A DNA stretch of 64,000 nucleotides. Origin: Polyangiaceae bacterium (lineage in GTDB: Bacteria > Myxococcota_A > Polyangia > Polyangiales > Polyangiaceae). The translations under genes and the position numbers were made by a program. The notes below the pieces were generated by a model that did no database searches, was not told where the DNA came from, and saw only the letters and a list, made by a program, of their open reading frames with translations. The DNA lies in contig JACKEA010000010.1 in assembly GCA_020633235.1 (NCBI GenBank), positions 255,428-319,427 on the forward strand. The letters run 5' to 3'. Position 1 is the first letter of the stretch. Each line of letters opens with the position of its first letter. Shown in pieces: positions 14,816 to 23,699 of the stretch.

Positions 14816-16204
14816 CTATTTGCGCTTAGTGAAGATGTCGACGGTCGGATCCGGTTTGGGCTCGGCTTTTTTCGTCGGTTTCGCACTGGGGCGAACCGTC
14901 TTCACGGGCAGCTTCGCCGTTTCCGCCGGGGGAGCGGCCGCGGCGTCCGTCTCGTCCAGAGCCACGGAAGCGCTGGGGGCCGGCGCCGGCGGGACTTCTG
15001 GCTTGGGCTCGAGTTTTGCGGTTTCTTGGGGTTGGCCCGGCGCGGTAACGACCGGCTCGGAGCTCGAGACAGGGGTCCGGCGCACCTCGGCGCGGCCCCC
15101 CACCATCACCCAGCCCGCCGCGCCGGCACCCGCGAGCAGCACCGCCGGCAACACCCAGCGAGATCGCTTGGAGGTCCGGGGGATGGCTGCGTCCGACACC
15201 GGCCGCGTGGTGGTGCCCCGCAGGTGCTCGCCGCTGGGATCCGCCATGGTGGGCGCCTCGGAGCGGATCTTGGCGGTGCGGCGATCCTGAGCCACGGAGA
15301 TGCGCGCGCTGGCGATGGGCTCGTGGCACAGCGCTTCGTAAGCTTCTCGCACGGCATCTTGCATGGCGCGGGCGTCGGGCCAGCGCTCGTGTTTGTCGTA
15401 GCAGAGCGCGCGATCCACCAGCGCGACGACTTCTTCGGGCGTGCCTTTGGTGCACTCTGCGAGGGAGGGCGCCTGCGCGGACATCGCCAACATGAATTGC
15501 TCGTTGCCGGTCTCTGCTTCGTGAACGTGGCGCCCCGCGAGCACCGCGAAGAGCGTGGCTCCGACGGCGAACAGGTCGCTGCGCGCGTCGACCTCGTCCC
15601 AGCGCCCGCGCGCTTGCTCCGGCGGCATGAAGCCGGGAGTGCCCAGGGCGGTGTCGTGCCCCGTGTGGCTCTTGTCCAAGGTGCGCTGGCCGAGACGCGC
15701 GATACCGAAGTCCAGGATCTTGATGGTCCCGGTCTTCTCCAGGAAGATGTTGCCGGGTTTGAGGTCGCGATGGATGACGCCCTGCGCGTGGGCTGCGGCC
15801 AGCACGTCCAGGGTTTGCTCGGCGATGAGCAGGGCTTCACGCCAGGGGATGGTGCCGTCCCGCGCCAGCCGCACGTCCAGGGTTTCCCCGTCCAAGAGCT
15901 CCATGACCAGGAACGGAATGCCGTTCTCGTCGACGTCGTCGTCCTGGATGGTGACGGCGCCGTCGTGGCCCACTTTGTTGGCGACGTAGCCTTCGCGCTG
16001 GAAGCGAGAGCGGAGGTCCTGGACCTGGGCGGCCTCCGGCTCGAGCATCTTGATCGCCACGCGGTTGCCGTTGCGGTGGGTGGCGGCGAACACGGCCGCC
16101 ATGCCCCCGAGGCCCAGGAGCTCGTCCAAGGTCCACTTGCCTTTCAGCACGCGGCCCAGCTGCCGATTGGCGCGGGTGACCTTGTCCGACTCTTCCTGAC
16201 TCAT
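14816..16204 (-). CDS. Membrane-anchored Ser/Thr protein kinase
   Basis: A 462-residue Hanks-type kinase. The N-terminal catalytic domain has the glycine loop LGLGGMAAVF (about 30-39), the ATP-binding Lys in VAIKML (Lys52), HRDLKPGN (145-152), the DFG magnesium loop (165-167) and an APE equivalent PPEQ (about 194-197). A transmembrane helix at about 350-370 leads to a Pro/Ala/Lys-rich C-terminal region with no sensor domain. It heads an operon with the PEGA-type protein, a lipoprotein and mutM. All catalytic residues are intact, so activity is expected. Confidence 0.95.
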   Translation of the reverse strand: MSQEESDKVTRANRQLGRVLKGKWTLDELLGLGGMAAVFAATHRNGNRVAIKMLEPEAAQVQDLRSRFQREGYVANKVGHDGAVTIQDDDVDENGIPFLVMELLDGETLDVRLARDGTIPWREALLIAEQTLDVLAAAHAQGVIHRDLKPGNIFLEKTGTIKILDFGIARLGQRTLDKSHTGHDTALGTPGFMPPEQARGRWDEVDARSDLFAVGATLFAVLAGRHVHEAETGNEQFMLAMSAQAPSLAECTKGTPEEVVALVDRALCYDKHERWPDARAMQDAVREAYEALCHEPIASARISVAQDRRTAKIRSEAPTMADPSGEHLRGTTTRPVSDAAIPRTSKRSRWVLPAVLLAGAGAAGWVMVGGRAEVRRTPVSSSEPVVTAPGQPQETAKLEPKPEVPPAPAPSASVALDETDAAAAPPAETAKLPVKTVRPSAKPTKKAEPKPDPTVDIFTKRK

Positions 16205-16355
16205 ACCCTAGTCTGCGTAGCATTTCGCCGGGCGGGTCCCCCGTCAAGCCAAGCCGGGAAGGCGTAGGGAATTCACCCGGGCGGCACTGCCAGGTGTCAC
16301 GGATGGGACCAGGACATTTGGCCCGCGACTTGATCCCCGTGGTAATTTTCCGGAA

Positions 16356-18971
16356 GTGTCCGCCCTACTGGCGAACGTGTGGGTGTTGCACGTCGCGTGT
16401 GCCACGGCGTACCTGGGGATGGCGGCATTCATTCTGGGGCGGGGGGCGGAGACGCGTCTGAACCAGGGCGCCGTCGCCATCAACGTCACGTTCCTGCTGT
16501 GGAGCACGTGTCTGGCGGTGTCGCACTTTCCCGGCACGTCCAAGGAGACGGCGGAGCTGTTCTACAGCCTGGGCTCCTTCGCCTGGGGCAGCTTCGCGAG
16601 CGTGGCGGTCTTCTTCATCGCCACCTTCTTGCGTCCCAGCATCTTGAGACGCCGTTCGGTGCAGGCCGCCCTGGTGATTCCGCCGCTCCTGGTCGTGTTC
16701 GCCCAGTGGGCCGGCTTCCTGGCGGAAGACTACGTGAAAAGGCCGTGGGGCTACGCGTTCGTGTGGCGGTCGGGGTTTTGGTCGACGTTCTTCTTCACCT
16801 TTTATGGTCTGTACATGACGGCGGGGCTGGGGCTCATGCTGTACGTGTCGTTCCTTCCGGCCCATCCCATCCGCAAGCGGCAGGCTCGGATCATCAGCCT
16901 GACGGCCATCGTGCCGCTGATGCTGTCGACCACGACGGACGTGGTGCTGCCGACGTTTCACGACTTCGACATCCCGAACATGGCGCCGGACTTCACCGTC
17001 ATCTGGGTGATCGGGCTGGTGTACGCCATCGCTCGGCACCGCATGCTGGAGCTCACGCCCGCCGTGGCGGCGGATCGCATCGTGGCCACCATGAGCGAGG
17101 CGTTGCTGCTCACGGACCCGAACGGGTACGTGCTGCTGGCGAACCCGGCGGCCAGTCATCTGCTCGGCTACCCCCTGCGCGAGCTGCAGGACTCCCATCT
17201 TTCGGATCTGGTCGTGGGCGTCAGCGAAGACGAAGTGCTGGCGGACACCGGAGAGCCGCGGGAGCTCGTGCTTCGGCGACGGGATGGCGAAGAAGTGGAC
17301 GTGTTGTTCTCCGCCTCTCAGCTCAAGGGCTCCACCGGGGAAACCCTGGGCGTGGTGTGCGCCGCCTCGGACATTGGCACGCTGAAACAGACCCAGGAGG
17401 CCTTGCGGCGCGCCCGAGACGATCTGGAACGCCGTGTGGAGGAGCGCACTCAGGAGCTGTCTCGCACCAATGATCAGCTGAGCCGAGAGGTCATCGAGCG
17501 CAAGCTCTCGGAGGGGCGCTACCGGCTCTTGATCGAGACCATGCAAGAGGGTCTGTGGGTGCTCGACGCCCAGGACAAGACGGCGCTGGTGAACCGTGGA
17601 TTGGTGCGGGTCATCGGATTCGGAATCGACGACCTTCGCGGGCGCTCGGTGCTCGAGTTCCTGGACGATCCCGACGTGGCTGCCGGCGCCTTGAAGGACG
17701 CTCGCGCCGGGCAGTCGACGCGTGGGGATTGGGTGCTGCGCTGCCGCCACGGGCTGCGCGTGGACGCCATCGTCAACGTCGCGCCGTTGATGCAAGGCGA
17801 CAGCTATGCGGGCGCCGTGCTCACCGTCGTGGACGTCACCGAGCGCAAGCGGCTGCAGAGCCAGCTGGCGCGCGCGGATCGCCTGGCGAGCCTGGGTCGC
17901 CTGGCCGCCGGTGTGGGGCACGAAGTGAACAATCCCCTGACCTGGGTGTTGGACAACCTGGAGCAGGTGCAGACCACGCTGAACGAAGGCATGGCCCTCG
18001 CTGACCGCGAGCAGGCGTCCCAGAGCATTGCCGAAGCGCTCGATGGCGCGCGGCGGGTGCGGGACATCGTCAAGGAGCTGAGCGCCTTCTCCCGCGGCGG
18101 TGCGCCGGAAGCGGAGCTCGTGAACCTGGAAGACGTGATCGAGGAAGCGATCAAGATCTCGGACAAGGAGATCCGCTTTCGGTCACGTCTGACGCGAGAA
18201 TTCGGCAGGACGCCGCGAGTGCTGGCCAGCCCTGGGCGCCTGGTGCAGGTGTTCGTGAACCTGCTCGTGAACGCCGCCCACGCCATCGACTCGGGGGGCG
18301 TGAAGGACAACGAGATCCGCGTGCGCACCTGGTACGAGCAAGGGCGGGTCCATGCCGAGATCCGAGACACCGGCCACGGCATTGCCGAGAGCGACATCGG
18401 TCGCCTCTTCGACCCGTTCTTCACCACCAAGGCGAAGGGCGAAGGCCTCGGGCTCTCCATATCCCACGAGATCGTGAGTCAGTGCGGAGGACGGATCGAC
18501 GTCGTGAGCGAGGAGGGCAAGGGCACGACCTTCACCGTGGTGCTGCCCGCAAGTGCGGAGACGCCCAGCACGCGACCCTTGCCGCGCGCCCACGCGGCGC
18601 TGCTCAGTGGCGCCCGAGTTCTGGTGGTGGACGACGAGCCCGCCCTGCGCCGCACCTTGCGTCGCACTCTGGGCCGCGAGAACGAAGTCGTGCTCGCGGC
18701 CTCCGGCGAGGAAGCGCTCACCCTCCTCGAGAAGGAGCCCGCCTTCGACGTCGTGCTGTGCGATCTGATGATGCCGGGATTTTCCGGCATCGACCTGTAC
18801 GAGCACCTGGTCAAGAACCGCCCCGAGGTTGCCGCGCGCATGGTGTTCATGACCGGCGGCGCCTTCACGGCGCGGGCGGAGGAGTTTCTGCGCGACGGAA
18901 ATCGCCCGTTGATCGCCAAACCCTTCGAGACGAAAGAGCTGCTGCAGACCCTGGGCGACGTCGTCGGCTGA
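16356..18971 (+). CDS. Hybrid sensor histidine kinase with C-terminal receiver
   Basis: An 871-residue membrane sensor beginning at GTG 16356. About seven hydrophobic segments (residues 5-230) form a 7TM-type sensor; they are followed by a PAS domain (about 245-345), a coiled-coil linker, a second PAS (about 385-500), a HisKA domain with phospho-acceptor His522 (GVGHEVNNPLTW), an ATPase domain (NLLVNAAHA, DTGHGI, GEGLGLSIS) and a receiver domain with Asp803 (VVLCDLMMPG) and a conserved Lys in IAKPFET. It ends exactly where the convergent gene ends. Its output partner is not encoded nearby, as usual in myxobacteria. Confidence 0.95.
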   Translation: MSALLANVWVLHVACATAYLGMAAFILGRGAETRLNQGAVAINVTFLLWSTCLAVSHFPGTSKETAELFYSLGSFAWGSFASVAVFFIATFLRPSILRRRSVQAALVIPPLLVVFAQWAGFLAEDYVKRPWGYAFVWRSGFWSTFFFTFYGLYMTAGLGLMLYVSFLPAHPIRKRQARIISLTAIVPLMLSTTTDVVLPTFHDFDIPNMAPDFTVIWVIGLVYAIARHRMLELTPAVAADRIVATMSEALLLTDPNGYVLLANPAASHLLGYPLRELQDSHLSDLVVGVSEDEVLADTGEPRELVLRRRDGEEVDVLFSASQLKGSTGETLGVVCAASDIGTLKQTQEALRRARDDLERRVEERTQELSRTNDQLSREVIERKLSEGRYRLLIETMQEGLWVLDAQDKTALVNRGLVRVIGFGIDDLRGRSVLEFLDDPDVAAGALKDARAGQSTRGDWVLRCRHGLRVDAIVNVAPLMQGDSYAGAVLTVVDVTERKRLQSQLARADRLASLGRLAAGVGHEVNNPLTWVLDNLEQVQTTLNEGMALADREQASQSIAEALDGARRVRDIVKELSAFSRGGAPEAELVNLEDVIEEAIKISDKEIRFRSRLTREFGRTPRVLASPGRLVQVFVNLLVNAAHAIDSGGVKDNEIRVRTWYEQGRVHAEIRDTGHGIAESDIGRLFDPFFTTKAKGEGLGLSISHEIVSQCGGRIDVVSEEGKGTTFTVVLPASAETPSTRPLPRAHAALLSGARVLVVDDEPALRRTLRRTLGRENEVVLAASGEEALTLLEKEPAFDVVLCDLMMPGFSGIDLYEHLVKNRPEVAARMVFMTGGAFTARAEEFLRDGNRPLIAKPFETKELLQTLGDVVG

Positions 18972-20204
18972 TCAGTTTTTGGCTAGGATCCCGCGGTCCT
19001 TGCGCATCAGGTAGAAGAAGTCGCGGTACGAGCGCTTGCGGATGTACTCGTCTTCCGAGAACTCGAAGCCCTGGGCCAGAGGCACGGCCTTGCGTTCCGG
19101 GCCGGCGTCCCCGGGCTCGAACAGCACGAACTTCGGGTAGGACCAGTTCACGTCGAGCTGTGCCACGTCGGTGGCGCCGGCGTGGTGCATGCCCATCGCG
19201 ATGGCGTGGGCGGTGGTGTGGTTGCTGATGCCCACGTAGAGCACGCTGCGGTCCGCGTTCAGCCCTACGGCGGAGCGGCGGATGACCGTTTCGCCGTCCA
19301 GGGTGGCGCCCCAGGCCGACGTCTCCGGGTTGGACAGGCCCACGTGCATCTTGTCGTTCTCGTACATGCAGCCCGGCGCCTGGCGGAACCAAGCGATGTG
19401 AGCCTCTCGATCCTTGATGTTCGACCAGGTGGCGATGGTCAGGCTGCCGTCGTCGAATTGCGCGAAGGTGCAGGCCTTGTCCCGCGGCTTCACCAACGTC
19501 ACGCCGTCCACCTTCATGCCGTAGTAGCCGTGTTCCGTCATGAATCCGCCGTTGAAGGCGGCGAGCAGCTCCTCGCGGTGCTTCTCCGGGATGATCGCGG
19601 GGCGCTCGTACTTCAGCGCCTCCTTCTCGAAGCTCTTCGGCTCGCGATAGCCGGCTACGGGAAACACCGCGCTGCGGCGCAAGTCCACTGCCACCACGAA
19701 CAGCTCCGCCCAGGAGCGGTTCTTGTCGGGATGGAGCAACGTCTTGAACATGTACGCGCGCTCTTTCGGGCGACGCGGATCGCTGATTCGCACCCACTTG
19801 CCGTCGCCCGGCGCCGACCAGCTTTCGTGCACGGGGCCCACGTCCTTGGGATGAAAGGGCGGCGGGGGCGGCGGCCCGGCGTCCGCGGCTTCCGCGACGG
19901 GCTCCTCCGCAGGTTCGTCCGAGGGAACCGCCCAGTAGGCTTTGGGCTTCTCGTCCTTGCGCCAGATCCGATTGAAGCGGTCCTCCACGCCGTAGGCGAA
20001 GTCTTCCAGCTTCGCGACCCGCTCCGTGCCCAACACCGCGCGCAGGCTGTTCGCGATCAGCGGCCCCAGCCACTCCACCCGATGCACCAGTATCCACAGG
20101 ATCAGGACGGCGGCCGGGGTACCGACCCCAAAGCCGATGAGCCAGCGCCTCGAGCGGCGCTTCTTGGGCTTGTTCTTCTTCTTCGCGGGATCACTCACGC
20201 CCAT
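18972..20204 (-). CDS. Phosphodiester glycosidase (NAGPA-like) family protein
   Basis: A 410-residue protein with a Lys/Arg-rich N-terminus, one transmembrane anchor (about 22-42), a Pro/Glu/Ala linker and a large periplasmic domain. The domain has LLAAFNGGFMTEHGYYGMKVDG, VGISNHTTAHAIAMGMHHAG and VAQLDVNWS, the pattern of the NAGPA/DUF2233 phosphodiester glycosidase fold, which in other proteins hydrolyses sugar phosphodiesters. Substrate is unknown; an envelope polymer is plausible. Its stop codon abuts that of the histidine kinase (TGATCA at 18969-18974), and it diverges from the Omp85 gene across 65 bp. Confidence 0.78.
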   Translation of the reverse strand: MGVSDPAKKKNKPKKRRSRRWLIGFGVGTPAAVLILWILVHRVEWLGPLIANSLRAVLGTERVAKLEDFAYGVEDRFNRIWRKDEKPKAYWAVPSDEPAEEPVAEAADAGPPPPPPFHPKDVGPVHESWSAPGDGKWVRISDPRRPKERAYMFKTLLHPDKNRSWAELFVVAVDLRRSAVFPVAGYREPKSFEKEALKYERPAIIPEKHREELLAAFNGGFMTEHGYYGMKVDGVTLVKPRDKACTFAQFDDGSLTIATWSNIKDREAHIAWFRQAPGCMYENDKMHVGLSNPETSAWGATLDGETVIRRSAVGLNADRSVLYVGISNHTTAHAIAMGMHHAGATDVAQLDVNWSYPKFVLFEPGDAGPERKAVPLAQGFEFSEDEYIRKRSYRDFFYLMRKDRGILAKN

Positions 20205-20269
20205 GGGGGAGGCGAATGGTAGACCGAGGCGGCGAATTGCGCTCGTTTGTGTTGTAAGAAGGAGGCGCG

Positions 20270-23200
20270 ATGCGCCGAACGTGGAGCCGAATCGGGCCGG
20301 CCTTGTGCCTGGCGCTGCTTCTGCTCGGTGCTGCGGCGTCGGCCGAGGAGCGAGGGAACGTCCCTTCCCTCAGCGCGACGGCACCGCTGGGGGATCTCGC
20401 GGGCAAGCGCATCGTCCGCGTCGAGGTCGTCACCGCGGGAGGGCGCTGGCAAGAGCCGGTGACGCTGCAGCGCGTGCGCGTGGGCGACTCTTTGAGCGCG
20501 GAGCTCGCGCGCCGCGCGATGCGCGAGCTTTCGGACACGGGGCGCTACGCCACGGTCAGCGCGTCGGCGTTCGCCGAAGCCGGGGGCGCCGTGCTGCGCG
20601 TCACGGTGCTCCCGCGGCGCATCGTCGCCACCATTCGCCTGTCTGGATCGGAGCTCGATCGCGACGACACGCTACGCACCGCGGAGATCCGCGAAGGCGG
20701 CGAAGTGACCGCGCCGATGCTGGCGGACGTCGCGGCTCGCGTGGAACGCCTGTACCGTTTCCGAGGCTATCCGCAGGTGAAGGTCGGCGTGGACGCCACG
20801 GACACCGACGACCCTCTGCGCGTCGTGCTGTCCGTGGACATTCGCGCCGGCGAGCCCCGCCGGATACGTCAGCTGCAGTTCGCCGTGTGGCCCAGCACCA
20901 CCGTGCCCGGCCTCGCGAACGTGCTGTCGCGCTACGGTGTGAGCGCGGGCGACCGATTGGACGAAGATGCCATCGACTCGGCGGACCGCGATCTGGTCGA
21001 GGTGTTGCAGAAGCGTGGCTGGCACCGCGCGCAGGTGTCGCACCGTGTGATGGCGGGAGGTGTGCTGCAGGTCATCGCGCACGTGGGGCCCCTCGTGCGG
21101 TTGAAGTTCGAGGGCAATCGGCTGTTCGACGCCTCCCAGCTGGAAACCGCCTTGGACCTGGAAGAGTCGGACGATCGCGCTGCGCCCACCCTGGTAGAGC
21201 GGCTGCGGGACTTCTACGCCGAGCGCGGGTTCTTGGACGCGGAGGTCAGCGCGAAGCTGCGTGGAGCTCTGTCCGCTCCGGTGGTGGATCTCGTGTTCCG
21301 CATTCGCGAGCGGCAGCCGGTGCGCATCGCCGCCCGCGAGTATCCGTGCCTCACGGGCTCTCGCTCTGCGAGCGAGGTAGGCAGCGAGATCGACAGCTTC
21401 TTGTCGGAAGAGCTGCCCGGGAGCGACATCTTGAGCTCGGTGGATCCCAAGACCGTGGATCAGACCTTCGGTCCCCACGGCACCACCGGCGCCCGGGTAA
21501 AGCCCTATCAGCCCAACCCCTGGAAGACCTACGTGCCCGACGTCTACGAGCGGGCCATGAAGCACGTCCAGGATCTGTACCGCTCCGAGGGTTACCTCTC
21601 GGCGTCGGTGGGCCCCGCGGAGCTGCTGCGCCGCCGTTGCGATCCGCGCTCGCCGCCGGGCGTATGTCGCCCCATCGGTCCGCGCCTGCGGCCGCCGACC
21701 ACTTGTCGCTACGACGAAATTGGCGTGCCCCTGGGCGAGCCGGATTCCGATCCGCACCTTTCGTGTGCTCCCGACGCCTTCGGTGCCGTGCGCTGCGAGC
21801 CGGAAGCCGTGCTCAGCATTCCGATCAAGCTCGGCCCGCGCACCATCTTGTACGACCTGGCCTTCGACGGAAACAAGGTGTTCACCGAGACTCAGCTGGC
21901 GGAGACCGCCGACCTCGAGCTCGGCACCGGCGCCTCGCAGTTGGCCCTGGACAAAGCGCGCCGGCGTCTGTTGGACGCGTATGCGGAGGAGGGCTTCGCC
22001 TTCGCCGAGACGGACGTCAACCTCGAGCTGTCGCCGGACCACACCCGCGGACGCGCGCGCTTCACCATCAGCGAGCGCGAGCAAGTGATCGTCTCCGGTA
22101 TCGTGGTGCGTGGGGCCAAGCGCACCAACGAGGGCCTGATCCGCAGCCGCGTGGCGCTGGAAGTGGGCGAACCCTATCGCCGCAGCGACGTGCGCAAGAC
22201 CGAAGAGCGCCTGGCCACGCTCGGAGTGTTCAGCGCCATCACCGTGGGTCTGGAGGATCCCTACGTTCCCGCGCGGCGCAAGGTGGTCGTCATCACGGTG
22301 CAGGAGCGAAAGCCCCAGTACCTGGACGTGCGTCCCGGCTTCTCCACCGGCGAGGGTTTCCGCATCACCTTCGAGTACGGTCACCGGAATCTGGGCGGTG
22401 GAGCCATTCAGCTCACGCTCCGTTCCCAGCTCGGCTACCTGCCCACCGGGCTCATCATCGAGAAGGACGTCCGCGACAAGTACGACGAGCTCGACGTGGG
22501 CCAGCGCCTCGAGCGCCGCAACAGCGCCACCGTGGAGTTCCCGGAGATCGGTCTCGGTCCGCTGTTTCGCTTCAGCGTGGAAGGCATCGACGTGCGCGAC
22601 AACGCGCGCGACTACGGCATCACCAAGGACGCCGGCATCGTCACCCTCATCTTCCGACCCGAGCGGCAGTTCTCCGCCACTCTGGGCGGCTCCCTGGAGC
22701 TCAACACCGCGGAGATCTTCGGCTCCACACAGAAGGGCGCGCTGGAGTCGTACGTCCAGAACAACCCGCAGTTCCGCAACACCTTCCGCGTTCCCGAAGG
22801 CACCACCGTCGCCGTCGCCGAGCGCATCGGCTTCGCCTGGGATCGTCGCGACAATCCCCTGGGCGCCACCAAGGGCACGTTGGTTTCCGGTGGCGTGGAG
22901 CACGTGCGCGCGACCCCCGTCGGCGGACAAGACGCGCAGACCAGCACCGGCGAGCCCAGCGTGTTCGCCGCCACCACCAGTCAGTTCCTGCGCTTCAACA
23001 ATCGTCTCGCGGGCTACGTCCGCCTCAGCGACAAGGGCCTGGCCCTGGCTGCCAGCTTCCGTTGGGGGCTCAACACGCAGCTCATCCCGAACTCGCAGAC
23101 GTACCCGGATCGCCTGTTCTTCATGGGTGGCGTGGACTCCATCCGCGGCTTCTTGCAGGACTCCCTGGTGCCGGAGGACATCGCCCAAAAGCTCCTGGAT

Positions 23201-23536
23201 CCCGCTTCTACCCTCACGCTGAACGAGGTCGTGATCCGCGGCGGCGACGCGTTCATCAATCCGCGCCTGGAGCTCCGCATTCCGCTCTCCGGCAGCGTGC
23301 AGACCGCGATGTTCCTGGATTCCGGCAATCTCTGGCGCAAGCCCGATCTCGTAAACCCCAGCAAGCTTCGCTACGCCGTGGGCAGCGGATTGCGCATCGG
23401 TACGCCCATCGGCCCGCTGGTGTTCGACTACGGCTTCAACGTGGATCGTGTCCTCGACAAGCTGTTCCCGTACCGAACGCGTCAGCGCTTCTGGGAAGAC
23501 ATCGGCGCTTTCCACTTCAGCATCGGCCTGTTCTGA
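20270..23536 (+). CDS. Omp85/TamA-type outer-membrane assembly protein with Cys-rich insert
   Basis: A 1088-residue protein with a signal peptide (1-25) and a clear ribosome site AAGGAGG before ATG 20270. Several POTRA-like repeats (about 45-115, 116-195, 197-275, 275-350, 524-600, 601-680) precede a Bac_surface_Ag (D15) beta-barrel (681-1088) that ends in Phe (FHFSIGLF), the classic barrel signal. Between POTRA blocks lies an insert (about 355-520) with six Cys (360, 457, 466, 479, 499, 509). Such proteins insert or translocate outer-membrane proteins. It is longer than BamA or TamA, so it is probably a specialised paralogue. Confidence 0.92.
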   Translation: MRRTWSRIGPALCLALLLLGAAASAEERGNVPSLSATAPLGDLAGKRIVRVEVVTAGGRWQEPVTLQRVRVGDSLSAELARRAMRELSDTGRYATVSASAFAEAGGAVLRVTVLPRRIVATIRLSGSELDRDDTLRTAEIREGGEVTAPMLADVAARVERLYRFRGYPQVKVGVDATDTDDPLRVVLSVDIRAGEPRRIRQLQFAVWPSTTVPGLANVLSRYGVSAGDRLDEDAIDSADRDLVEVLQKRGWHRAQVSHRVMAGGVLQVIAHVGPLVRLKFEGNRLFDASQLETALDLEESDDRAAPTLVERLRDFYAERGFLDAEVSAKLRGALSAPVVDLVFRIRERQPVRIAAREYPCLTGSRSASEVGSEIDSFLSEELPGSDILSSVDPKTVDQTFGPHGTTGARVKPYQPNPWKTYVPDVYERAMKHVQDLYRSEGYLSASVGPAELLRRRCDPRSPPGVCRPIGPRLRPPTTCRYDEIGVPLGEPDSDPHLSCAPDAFGAVRCEPEAVLSIPIKLGPRTILYDLAFDGNKVFTETQLAETADLELGTGASQLALDKARRRLLDAYAEEGFAFAETDVNLELSPDHTRGRARFTISEREQVIVSGIVVRGAKRTNEGLIRSRVALEVGEPYRRSDVRKTEERLATLGVFSAITVGLEDPYVPARRKVVVITVQERKPQYLDVRPGFSTGEGFRITFEYGHRNLGGGAIQLTLRSQLGYLPTGLIIEKDVRDKYDELDVGQRLERRNSATVEFPEIGLGPLFRFSVEGIDVRDNARDYGITKDAGIVTLIFRPERQFSATLGGSLELNTAEIFGSTQKGALESYVQNNPQFRNTFRVPEGTTVAVAERIGFAWDRRDNPLGATKGTLVSGGVEHVRATPVGGQDAQTSTGEPSVFAATTSQFLRFNNRLAGYVRLSDKGLALAASFRWGLNTQLIPNSQTYPDRLFFMGGVDSIRGFLQDSLVPEDIAQKLLDPASTLTLNEVVIRGGDAFINPRLELRIPLSGSVQTAMFLDSGNLWRKPDLVNPSKLRYAVGSGLRIGTPIGPLVFDYGFNVDRVLDKLFPYRTRQRFWEDIGAFHFSIGLF

Positions 23537-23699
23537 GAACCCAGGCGCCCTGCCACTGCCGCATCGGCCATTTTCGCTTGATTGTCGGTGCGTCGCGATA
23601 CCCGTCGCGATCGCCATGGCGCGGAGAGAGCGAACCAGCACTACCGCACCGCGGCGGCCCCGGGTCGTCCACGGGAGTGACCGTGGACGCTCGCTCGCT

